Positions 1-5,988 of a stretch of 9,459 nt of DNA are shown piece by piece. This DNA comes from an uncultured Clostridia bacterium (GTDB lineage Bacteria > Bacillota > Clostridia > Oscillospirales > Acutalibacteraceae). The first letter of the stretch is position 1, and every line of letters starts with the position of its first letter. Location of the stretch: positions 1 through 9,459 of the forward strand of contig CALCHE010000087.1 in the NCBI GenBank assembly GCA_937901145.1, given 5' to 3'. The notes under the pieces are model-generated. The model saw nothing but the letters and a program-made list of their open reading frames with translations, was not told the DNA's origin and did not search any database. A program made the translations under genes and the position numbers.

Positions 1-2
1 CA

Positions 3-113
3 AAAGATGTTGAAGCAGAGGCTTTTAATCTTCTTGCTGAAATCAGCGATGTACTCATTAAGCCAAGAAAGGAGCAAATTGAAAATTGGCAACCACCGGA
101 TTCTGGCCCGTAA
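3..113 (+). CDS. C-terminal tail of unidentified element gene (partial)
   Basis: An open frame enters from the left edge and ends at a TAA at 111-113, giving 36 visible residues rich in acidic and helical residues and ending in a Pro-rich tail (WQPPDSGP). I do not recognise the family. In related elements the gene before the relaxase is often a MobC-like accessory or another small conserved protein, but nothing visible here settles that. Its end overlaps the relaxase start by 28 bases in another frame, and the relaxase ribosome binding site lies inside it. This suggests one transcript with translational coupling. That it is real coding sequence is inferred from the overlap and the uninterrupted frame. 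Confidence 0.45.
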   Translation, partial: KDVEAEAFNLLAEISDVLIKPRKEQIENWQPPDSGP

Positions 114-1450
114 AGAGCCGACTTAAAGATGTTATTCAGTATGCTGAAAACCCAGATAAAACCATTGATAAGAAATATTTTGATGAAGATTTGTACCAAA
201 CTTTGCAATATGCCGAGAACGATAAGAAAACTGATGAGAAGCTTTATGTATCAGCTATCAACTGTCCCGTTCAACGAGCCTATGAGCATATGATGACTAC
301 CAAGGTTCATTACGGAAAGCTTGGCGGTAATGTGGCTTATCACGGCTTTCAGAGCTTCAAAGAAAATGAAGTAACACCCGAAGAGTGCCACAGTATCGGT
401 GTTGAAACAGCTAAAAGGATGTGGGGTGATGAATATGAGATTGTTGTTACTACTCATTTGGATAAACATCACCACCTGCACAATCATTTTGTCGTTAACT
501 CTGTTTCCTTTAAAACGGGCAGAAAGTTTGAAAATCATATTTCAGACCACTACAAGCTCCGAGAGATTTCCGATGCTATCTGCAAGGAACGAGGCAAATC
601 TGTTCTTGAAAATGCACCGTTTTACGGTGGTGAGAAAGCAGCCCATTGGCTTCATAAGCAAGGCAAGCAAACACACAGAGATATGCTCAGAGAGGATATT
701 GAAATCTGTCTTACCGTTGCTACAAGTTGGGATGACTTCAGAAGAGTTCTTTGGACTATGGGATATGAGGTTGATTACAGGCGATTCACTATTAAAGCAA
801 AGGATTGGGAACGAGGTGTAAGAGTTGAAGGTCTTGGCTATACAGTAGAAGGCATAGAGAAAAGATTCGATGAAACCTATTACAGCGGACATCACCTTGC
901 TGATTGGAATAACTTCTTCTATGCAAGACGCAGATACTTTCCTCTTGAATCTGTCAGAAAGAAATTGGAGTTCGGCATTGAGCACGGCAAACGACCGGAA
1001 GTTATTTATGTAAACACTATGTTCCTTTTAATAATCTTGGTGTTTCAGTTATTAAAGGAAGTTGCTGATGCAATGCTCATTTCTCCTGAAATGAGACATG
1101 CCGCAAAGGACATCAAGCAATATGTGGCTGACTATCATTTCTTAACCAACAATCAGATTCAGACTACTGATGATTTAACAGTTACCATTGAAGAAACACA
1201 ACTGAAAATTGCCGAGCTTGAAGAAAAGAGAAGCAAGGCAGACAACAAAAAACGCAGAGCAAGCACCACCGAAGAAAAAGAAAGGTACAAAGCACTGCGT
1301 AAGGAGATTACACAAGAAATCACGCCTTTGAGAAAGAAGCTAAAACAGGCGGAGCAGATTCTTGAAAAATCTCCTCATTTATATGAGCTCTTACAAAAAG
1401 AGCATCAGGCAGAAATTAATAAAATACGAAAACTTGAACGCACCCGATGA
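86..1450 (+). CDS. MobP-type relaxase / mobilization nuclease
   Basis: This is the DNA-strand transferase that nicks the element at its origin of transfer and pilots the single strand into the recipient. The 454-residue product matches the Relaxase family (PF03432) of Tn1549/CTn-like elements. Near the N-terminus is a Tyr in QYAENPDKT (Tyr19), the probable nucleophile. An AYHGFQSF block lies near 84-91, and the metal-binding histidine motif is at 124-134 (His124-x-Asp126, then His130, His132, His134, followed by FVVNS). Residues 312-324 are strongly hydrophobic and about 365-450 form a charged coiled coil. The start is TTG at 86, chosen because AAAGGAG lies at 68-74 and the family N-terminus (MATTGFWPVKSRLKD) begins there. 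Length and motifs look intact. Family assignment is firm; which Tyr acts is inferred from relatives. Confidence 0.92.
   Translation: MATTGFWPVKSRLKDVIQYAENPDKTIDKKYFDEDLYQTLQYAENDKKTDEKLYVSAINCPVQRAYEHMMTTKVHYGKLGGNVAYHGFQSFKENEVTPEECHSIGVETAKRMWGDEYEIVVTTHLDKHHHLHNHFVVNSVSFKTGRKFENHISDHYKLREISDAICKERGKSVLENAPFYGGEKAAHWLHKQGKQTHRDMLREDIEICLTVATSWDDFRRVLWTMGYEVDYRRFTIKAKDWERGVRVEGLGYTVEGIEKRFDETYYSGHHLADWNNFFYARRRYFPLESVRKKLEFGIEHGKRPEVIYVNTMFLLIILVFQLLKEVADAMLISPEMRHAAKDIKQYVADYHFLTNNQIQTTDDLTVTIEETQLKIAELEEKRSKADNKKRRASTTEEKERYKALRKEITQEITPLRKKLKQAEQILEKSPHLYELLQKEHQAEINKIRKLERTR
1022..1060 (+). repeat. Long inverted repeat inside relaxase gene
   Basis: A 12-bp inverted repeat with one bulged T (TTCCTTTTAATAA against TTATTAAAGGAA) is separated by 14 bases. 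It lies in the stretch encoding the hydrophobic segment of the relaxase. It could form an mRNA hairpin, or it could simply result from AT-rich Leu/Ile/Lys codons. Confidence 0.5.
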
Positions 1451-1462
1451 GGTGCAATTTTT
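1440..1462 (+). terminator. Weak terminator-like hairpin across relaxase stop
   Basis: GCACC (1440-1444) and GGTGC (1451-1455) form a 5-bp stem with a 6-base loop containing the relaxase TGA, followed by AATTTTTA. The stem is short, so it would at most attenuate transcription into the downstream parB-like gene rather than end it. Confidence 0.35.
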
Positions 1463-1483
1463 ATTATGAAAGGATTTTTTAAT

Positions 1484-2389
1484 ATGAATAAAAATTTTGA
1501 AAAATTAGTAACAACCATGAGCGTATTTACAGATACGCTCACCCCTCTCACCGAGTCACCCTTTAAAGTTGTTGATGACAAGGCAATGAGAGATTTAACC
1601 GAAAGCATTAAGAAGTTCGGTATTCTTGAACCTATTACCGTTCGCAAGCCCGATGATACCAAAAGCGGAAAGTTTGAAATCATCTCCGGCTATCGCAGAT
1701 GGGAAGCGTGTAAAAATTTAGGTATCACCTCTGTTTCCGTCAGGGTGCTTAATCTTTCAAGGGATGATGCAATCATAGCAATGATTGATGCTAATCTCTG
1801 TCACAGAGAGCAAATCTTGCCAAGTGAAAAAGCCGCCGCATACAAAATGAAGCTTGATGCTATGAAAAGGCAGGGTTACAGAAGTGATTTGGAGAAAGAT
1901 GCAACTTGTACCCAACCTGAGTACAAGTCAAACGGCAGTAAATCCATTCAGCAGCTTGCAGACGAGAGTGAAGATAGCAGAGAGCAAATCCGAAGATATA
2001 TCCGTCTCAACAATCTAATTCCCGAAATTTTAGAATTGGTGGATAAGGGTGATATTGCATTCACTCCTGCTGTTGAGCTTTCCTACCTTACAGACGAACA
2101 GCAGTATGCTCTGCTCAATGCTATTGAAGAAGAGGATTGCACCCCGTCATTTTCACAGACGGTACGAATGAAGAAAGCAAGCCAACAAGGCTCACTTGAT
2201 GAAGATATGATTAAAGATATTATGTTTGAAGAAAAAGCTAACCAAAGACCTATGTTTAAGATGCCTATTGAAAAGCTACAGAAGGTCGCACCTAAAGTTA
2301 AAGATAAAGACTTTGAAGATTTTGTGCTGAAGGCCTGTGAGTATTATTACAGGTATCTTCAGCGACAGCGAAACAGAGATGCGAGATAA
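1484..2389 (+). CDS. ParB-like nuclease/DNA-binding domain protein
   Basis: This is a ParB/Spo0J-family protein carried by the element. Element-borne ParB-like proteins bind DNA and may aid maintenance or gene regulation, but the role here is unknown. With the start at ATG 1484 it is 301 residues. The ParB N-terminal domain spans about 20-120: GILEPITVRK at 46-55, the phosphate-binding-type box SGYRRWEA at 68-75, and a DANLCHREQILPSEKA block at 102-117. A helix-turn-helix-like stretch follows at about 152-175, then a helical C-terminus rich in charged and aromatic residues. ATG 1484 is preferred over the in-frame ATG 1466 because AAAGGA at 1469-1474 sits 9 bases before it and would lie inside the longer reading frame. 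No ParA partner is in the window. It follows the relaxase by 33 bases. Confidence 0.88.
   Translation: MNKNFEKLVTTMSVFTDTLTPLTESPFKVVDDKAMRDLTESIKKFGILEPITVRKPDDTKSGKFEIISGYRRWEACKNLGITSVSVRVLNLSRDDAIIAMIDANLCHREQILPSEKAAAYKMKLDAMKRQGYRSDLEKDATCTQPEYKSNGSKSIQQLADESEDSREQIRRYIRLNNLIPEILELVDKGDIAFTPAVELSYLTDEQQYALLNAIEEEDCTPSFSQTVRMKKASQQGSLDEDMIKDIMFEEKANQRPMFKMPIEKLQKVAPKVKDKDFEDFVLKACEYYYRYLQRQRNRDAR
1518..1541 (+). repeat. Perfect 9-bp inverted repeat at start of parB-like gene
   Basis: TGAGCGTAT and ATACGCTCA form a perfect 9-bp dyad around a 6-base centre (TTACAG), about 32 bases after the chosen start codon. It could be a protein-binding site, for example a target of the encoded ParB-like protein, or an mRNA hairpin near the translation start. 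It does not match the canonical chromosomal parS core (TGTTTCACGTGAAACA). Confidence 0.6.
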
Positions 2390-2416
2390 TCCGCACATTT
2401 GTCAAGGAGGTAATAT

Positions 2417-2611
2417 ATGAATAGTATAGATATAAGTAAAAATCCTGATTACTGTTTTGCGGCTTTGAAGCTTATTGAACAGTTATTCAGAGATGGTAAA
2501 ATCCCCGAATTTATGTTCCGCAATATCCTTAATGATTATGCGGACATTGTTGATGTAACTGAGTTCATCAAAGGGAATCACAATCAGAAAAAGGAGGAAT
2601 GTACTTGTTAA
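2417..2611 (+). CDS. Small SHOCT-like conserved element protein
   Basis: This 64-residue protein has a perfect AAGGAGG at 2404-2410, six bases before its ATG. Residues about 15-42 (ALKLIEQLFRDGKIPEFMFR and what follows) show the Leu-x-x-Leu, Gly-x-Ile, Phe pattern of short C-terminal oligomerisation (SHOCT-like) helices. Small proteins of this type commonly sit directly before the serine recombinase in clostridial integrative elements, which fits the position here. The C-terminus ends in Lys/Glu residues and two cysteines. Its TAA at 2609-2611 overlaps the recombinase TTG start at 2605, so the two are probably translationally coupled. Its molecular function is unknown, and the SHOCT resemblance is pattern-based. 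Confidence 0.72.
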   Translation: MNSIDISKNPDYCFAALKLIEQLFRDGKIPEFMFRNILNDYADIVDVTEFIKGNHNQKKEECTC

Positions 2612-4371
2612 ATCCTAATGTATTAAAAAGTCCTGAATATCAGAGGCGACGACGGGTAGCTATATATGCCCGTGTTTCTACCGAGCATGAGGCTCAGCTT
2701 TCAGCTCTCGGAAATCAGCTTGATTGGTACAAGCCTATACTTGCAGCGAACCCTGATTGGGAGCTTGTGAGAGTGTATGTTGATGAAGGTATCACCGGCA
2801 CCTCTGCTCAAAAGAGACCACAGTTTATGCAAATGATAAGGGATGCAGAGTTGGGCGAATTCGATTTGATTATTACCCGTGAGGTTTCCCGTTTTGCAAG
2901 AAATACCGTTGATACTCTGCAGTTTACCCGTGATCTTAAAGCAAACGGTGTTGAGGTGTTCTTCCTGAACGATAACATCAAAACCTTTGACTGCGACGGA
3001 GAATTAAGACTTACTATTATGGCTACTCTTGCTCAGGATGAAAGCCGTAAGACCTCTATCCGTGTAAAAAGCGGTCAGCAGACCTCAATGAACAACGGCA
3101 CATTCTACGGCAACGGAAACATTTTAGGCTACAGAAGACATCAGGAGCTTCTGCCCGATAATAAGAAAAAGGTTGATTTCTTTATTGACCCTGAACAGGC
3201 AGAAACGGTTAAGCTCATTTATGAAATGTATCTTGCGGGTCACGGTATGAAAAAGATAAAAGATGAGCTTGAACGCCAAGGTCGTAAAACAGCTACGGGT
3301 AAAAGCAGATGGTACGAAACTGTAATCGGTCATGTGCTGAAAAATTCTTTTTATTGCGGTATCATAACCTACCATAAAGAGTTTACGCCTGACTATCTTA
3401 CACAGAAAAAGATAAAGAATTACGGCGACATTGAATTAGTACAGGTGAAAGGCAGACACGAGCCTATAATATCAGAAGAAGACTTTGAAAGGGTGCAATT
3501 AATTATGGCAAGTAAAACAGCAAAGCTCAAAAATCTCAACACAGGCAGAAGAACAGAAACGGGCAAAAGACCGAGAACAACAGTATGGGGAAAGCTTCTC
3601 GTTTGTGAATGCGGTCATAAATTCAACACAAGACTTTGGGACAGAGATGACCGACAGAGAAGCTACGGATATCAGTGTTACAGTTCTGTTCGTACAGGCT
3701 CTTATGAAAGCAGAAAAAAGAGAGGGTTGCCTCTTGAGGGTATATGCCGAACACCAATGATACCCGAATGGAAGCTGCAGCTTATGGCAAATCACATCTT
3801 CAGAGAATACCTTGCTGACAAAGAAAAGGTGTTAGCTCTTGCAAATTCAATGCTTGAGGCTCATATCAATGATACTGACGAAATCATTGATTATTCCAAA
3901 ATTATTGAGGAGAAGAAACAGGAGCTTGAAAAGCTTACAAGGAAGATAGATAATTATATTGAAATGAGAGCAGAGGGCGAAATCAGTAAAGAGCAGTTCA
4001 CAGCCAAAACGGCAGATACCAAAGCTGCAATATCAAAGCTCAAGGCTGAAATAAATGAAATGGAAGCCTTGGCGGGTGAGCCTACAGAAACAGTGCCGGA
4101 TTATAAGGAAAAGCTGACGGTTCTTCAGTACGCTCTTGAGCAATACACCAACGCAGATGACAATGACATTCCTGAAAGCGTTGTTGAAGCCTTTGTTGTG
4201 AAGATTGTGGCTAAACAGGACGGCTATGATTGGTATCTTCGCTTTGACGGTGACCCGAATGACCCTCTTCACCTGAAAACCGAAGGAAAAAGGAGAAAAA
4301 CCACCTCTGTTGTGTCAGAAAGTGCTGCTTCTCCAACCAAGGTTGATAGCCCCACAGGCAGCTATTGCTAA
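2605..4371 (+). CDS. Large serine recombinase (element integrase/excisionase)
   Basis: This is the site-specific DNA recombinase that should integrate and excise the element through a Ser-DNA intermediate. From TTG 2605 it is 588 residues, within the large serine recombinase range (TndX/TnpX-type). The resolvase catalytic domain covers about 15-155, with catalytic Ser25 in YARVSTEHEAQ and the REVSRFARN box at 92-100. A recombinase domain follows at about 165-300. A zinc ribbon has Cys334, Cys336, Cys358 and Cys381. A coiled coil lies at about 425-490, before a C-terminal DNA-contact region. TTG 2605 is preferred over ATG 2599 because AAGGAGG (2591-2597) lies only one base before that ATG but seven before the TTG. 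All expected parts are present, so it is probably active. Confidence 0.93.
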   Translation: MLNPNVLKSPEYQRRRRVAIYARVSTEHEAQLSALGNQLDWYKPILAANPDWELVRVYVDEGITGTSAQKRPQFMQMIRDAELGEFDLIITREVSRFARNTVDTLQFTRDLKANGVEVFFLNDNIKTFDCDGELRLTIMATLAQDESRKTSIRVKSGQQTSMNNGTFYGNGNILGYRRHQELLPDNKKKVDFFIDPEQAETVKLIYEMYLAGHGMKKIKDELERQGRKTATGKSRWYETVIGHVLKNSFYCGIITYHKEFTPDYLTQKKIKNYGDIELVQVKGRHEPIISEEDFERVQLIMASKTAKLKNLNTGRRTETGKRPRTTVWGKLLVCECGHKFNTRLWDRDDRQRSYGYQCYSSVRTGSYESRKKRGLPLEGICRTPMIPEWKLQLMANHIFREYLADKEKVLALANSMLEAHINDTDEIIDYSKIIEEKKQELEKLTRKIDNYIEMRAEGEISKEQFTAKTADTKAAISKLKAEINEMEALAGEPTETVPDYKEKLTVLQYALEQYTNADDNDIPESVVEAFVVKIVAKQDGYDWYLRFDGDPNDPLHLKTEGKRRKTTSVVSESAASPTKVDSPTGSYC

Positions 4372-4394
4372 CAAATAATTAAAAAAATCGAGCC

Positions 4395-4424
4395 CCGTTG
4401 CCAGTTGATTTATTCAACAGACGG
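4395..4424 (+). repeat. Imperfect inverted repeat after recombinase (candidate attachment-site region)
   Basis: CCGT at 4395-4398 pairs with ACGG at 4421-4424, and GTTGA at 4404-4408 pairs with TCAAC at 4414-4418 around a 5-base loop. Serine recombinase sites are imperfect dyads close to the recombinase gene, so this is a candidate binding or crossover region. No second end is visible to confirm it. Confidence 0.3.
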
Positions 4425-4442
4425 AACAGATTGATTTTATTT

Positions 4443-4471
4443 CCCCATCGAGAAATCGGTGGGGATTTTTT
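4443..4471 (+). terminator. Intrinsic terminator of the recombinase transcript
   Basis: A 9-bp GC-rich stem (CCCCATCGA with TCGGTGGGG, one G-T pair) closed by a GAAA tetraloop is followed by A and six Ts at 4466-4471. It lies 71 bases after the recombinase stop and should end the + strand element transcript. Confidence 0.88.
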
Positions 4472-4496
4472 GTGCTGTTGTTTTAATATAAATCAT

Positions 4497-4532
4497 AAAA
4501 AGACCCAGAAGCCATATAACTTCAAGGTCTTT
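4497..4532 (-). terminator. Intrinsic terminator of the 79-residue gene
   Basis: Read on the - strand, AAAGACCTTGAAG pairs with CTTCTGGGTCTTT (12 of 13 positions pair, one of them G-T) around an 8-base loop, with a short run of Ts at the end. It begins 23 bases after the stop codon of the gene ending at 4556 and faces the element's own terminator. Confidence 0.82.
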
Positions 4533-4555
4533 AACATCTTATGTATCCGGACGGA

Positions 4556-4795
4556 TTATTTCTTTTCTTCGTCCCATTTCTTTAATGTTTCGTATTCGCC
4601 GTATTCGATGCCGTCCATGCTCATAGCAAATGCAGAAATGCTCTTCTTTAAACCGCTTCTGTCGTCGTGCTTGTTAGCAACGCGGATAACCATACCTAAA
4701 ACTCTGGCTAAGGTGTCTTTTTCGGGATCCTCCTTCATTTTCTGAAGCTCGGAAATTATTTCATCCAGAAAAGCATCGCTGTTTTTAATACTCAT
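4556..4795 (-). CDS. Hypothetical 79-residue soluble protein
   Basis: I do not recognise this protein. It has a good AAGGAG seven bases before its ATG, a promoter at 4831-4859 and its own terminator, so it is very likely a real single-gene unit. The product is small, acidic and mostly helical, with no signal peptide, membrane segment or cysteine motif. An N-terminal amphipathic helix (DAFLDEIISELQKM, residues 7-20) precedes a middle LARVLGMVIRVANKHDD region and a charged C-terminus ending WDEEKK. It appears to be the first chromosomal gene beyond the element, pointing towards it. Its function cannot be guessed from the context. Confidence 0.75.
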   Translation of the reverse strand: MSIKNSDAFLDEIISELQKMKEDPEKDTLARVLGMVIRVANKHDDRSGLKKSISAFAMSMDGIEYGEYETLKKWDEEKK

Positions 4796-4830
4796 TTAAA
4801 TTTCTCCTTCCTATTTTTTCATTTGATTTC

Positions 4831-4859
4831 GTTATATATCATAGAATTAAAATTTTCAA
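4831..4859 (-). promoter_or_regulatory. Sigma-A promoter of the 79-residue gene
   Basis: On the - strand, TTGAAA (complement of 4854-4859) and TATAAC (complement of 4831-4836) are separated by exactly 17 bases in AT-rich sequence. The start codon is about 36 bases beyond the -10 box. Confidence 0.7.
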
Positions 4860-4970
4860 GCAAAAACTAAAACATCTGATAATAATTACCGGAAGCACTA
4901 TTCACACAAAGCATTACGTAAGATTCCCTCTGCTGTCAGAATAAGTGTTACATCTGAGTTCTTTTATCTC

Positions 4971-4999
4971 TTTACAAAACTGTACTGATAGGTTAAAAT
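4971..4999 (+). promoter_or_regulatory. Sigma-A promoter of the YgjV-like gene
   Basis: TTTACA at 4971-4976 and TAAAAT at 4994-4999 are 17 bases apart, 35 bases before the TTG start at 5035. With the promoter at 4831-4859 this makes a divergent arrangement. I see no clear operator between them (4860-4970). Confidence 0.7.
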
Positions 5000-5034
5000 A
5001 GCAGAAGTAAAGATAATATAAAGGAAGTGCCGCT

Positions 5035-5574
5035 TTGCTTATCCTTTCGCAGATTATAGGTCTTACCGCCGTAGGACTTTACCTTCTTAGCTTTCAGCTG
5101 AAAAAACGGACACATATCGTATGGACGACTTGTATATCAAATTTACTGTATGTGATTCAGTATCTGATTCTCGGAGCTTTTTCGGGAGCATTGATGGATT
5201 TTATGTCCACCGTATCCTCCTTTCTTGCCACCAAGAAAAATTCCGAGGCTTTCAGACGCTGCTATAAATGGATTGCAGCCGGTAATCTTGCTCTCATTAC
5301 AGCGGTGGGTGTGACTGTGGCTGCAGTAAGAAAAGATCCTGCAGAGCTTCTGGCGGTAGCAGGTGCTCTCTTTTCTACAGGCGGACTCTGGTGCGAAAAT
5401 GAACAGACTATCCGTAAATTCGGCCTTTGCAGTGCCCCCTGCTGGCTGGTGTATAATTTCATTTCTCAAGCATACGGTGCTTCTGTAGGCTCTGTGTGTG
5501 CTATCGTATCCATAATAATTTCTATGATCCGCTACCGAAAAAAGGATGTTCAGGTGCTGAAAAATGAAGGATAA
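5035..5574 (+). CDS. YgjV-family inner membrane protein
   Basis: This 179-residue integral membrane protein matches the YgjV family (PF10688) in length and in the opening pattern: a hydrophobic helix (about 3-20), then SFQLKKRTHIVWTT, then a second helix with LYVIQYLILGAFSG. Further hydrophobic stretches lie near 50-65, 77-97, 103-118, 131-148 and 150-166, giving about six or seven membrane segments and a basic cytoplasmic tail (RYRKKD). The family's biochemical role is not established. The start is TTG 5035, chosen because AAGGAAG at 5021-5027 lies seven bases upstream and translation from there gives a family-like N-terminus. It is first in a short + strand cluster with a possible 39-codon gene overlapping its end. 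Confidence 0.82.
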   Translation: MLILSQIIGLTAVGLYLLSFQLKKRTHIVWTTCISNLLYVIQYLILGAFSGALMDFMSTVSSFLATKKNSEAFRRCYKWIAAGNLALITAVGVTVAAVRKDPAELLAVAGALFSTGGLWCENEQTIRKFGLCSAPCWLVYNFISQAYGASVGSVCAIVSIIISMIRYRKKDVQVLKNEG

Positions 5575-5683
5575 AAATTTACTTATAGGAAAGCTTCTCG
5601 ACTTTTTTACGACTATCGAAATCAGAAGGTCAAATCTTTTCAAGGCAGCTTTCAGAAAAATTATGTGGCTGTGTAAAAAATAA
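5564..5683 (+). CDS. Possible 39-residue basic small protein
   Basis: An ATG at 5564 overlaps the last codons of the YgjV-like gene in another frame and runs 39 codons to a TAA at 5681-5683. The product is basic and amphipathic: MKDKNLLIGKLLDFF at the start, many Lys/Arg residues, and KIMWLCKK at the end. No good ribosome binding site lies at normal spacing (AAAGGA at 5541-5546 is 17 bases away), so expression would depend on translational coupling to the upstream gene. No family is recognised. It may be a chance frame, but the stop-start overlap and the otherwise unused space before the next gene make it worth listing. Confidence 0.3.
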   Translation: MKDKNLLIGKLLDFFTTIEIRRSNLFKAAFRKIMWLCKK

Positions 5684-5718
5684 TCTTAACTGCATCCCTT
5701 CGGAAAGGAAGTGTTTAT

Positions 5719-5925
5719 ATGAAAAAGCTTTTATGCTTACTTACGGCAGTATGCCTTCTGTTTACCCTGACAGCCTGCGGAAAAACGAAAATCTTACACT
5801 GTGATAGCTGCGGTAAAGAGGTTACCGTAAAGGAAAGCTCAGATATGCAGGAGGACTAGATTATCTACTGCGAAAAATGTAATGAAGAGCTTTTCGGTGA
5901 TGACCCCATTCTCGGTAACGGCTGA
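5719..5925 (+). pseudogene. Small zinc-ribbon lipoprotein gene interrupted by in-frame TAG
   Basis: A strong AAAGGAAG (5704-5711) precedes ATG 5719. The product begins with a textbook lipoprotein signal: MKK, a hydrophobic core, then the lipobox LTAC with Cys20 followed by Gly. Residues 27-34 are HCDSCGKE, the first CxxC knuckle. The frame then meets TAG at 5857-5859 (codon 47) and continues unbroken for 21 codons with a second knuckle (YCEKCNEELFGDDP) to TGA at 5923. The two knuckles make a four-cysteine zinc ribbon, so the full protein should be 68 residues. Sense sequence conserved after the stop suggests a recent single-base change, most simply TGG (Trp) to TAG, or a sequencing error. If real, the cell makes a truncated 46-residue lipoprotein lacking half its metal site. 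Function is unknown. Confidence 0.75.
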
Positions 5926-5946
5926 TACAAGCATCGAAAAATTTAA

Positions 5947-5968
5947 TCCCCGACCTTCCGATCGGGGA
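5947..5968. terminator. Bidirectional terminator between lipoprotein gene and copA
   Basis: TCCCCGA and TCGGGGA form a 7-bp stem with an 8-base loop between two convergent genes. The - strand side is followed by TTAAATTTTT, a good U-tract for ending copA. The + strand side (ATTCGTATTTAT) is weaker. Confidence 0.75.
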
Positions 5969-5988
5969 ATTCGTATTTATAAAGCAAT

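Noticed and set aside
1466..1483. Upstream in-frame ATG for the ParB-like gene
   Set aside because: The AAAGGA ribosome binding site lies after this ATG and is correctly spaced for ATG 1484.
2599..2604. ATG start for the recombinase
   Set aside because: It lies one base from AAGGAGG; TTG 2605 is seven bases away and is the workable start.
4398..4745. 115-codon + strand open frame across the terminators
   Set aside because: It runs through two terminator hairpins and antisense to the 79-residue gene, with a composition unlike a protein.
5857..5859. TAG read as pyrrolysine or a recoded sense codon
   Set aside because: No pyrrolysine genes or suppressor tRNA are visible, and a single Trp-to-stop change is simpler; only genome-wide data could revive this.
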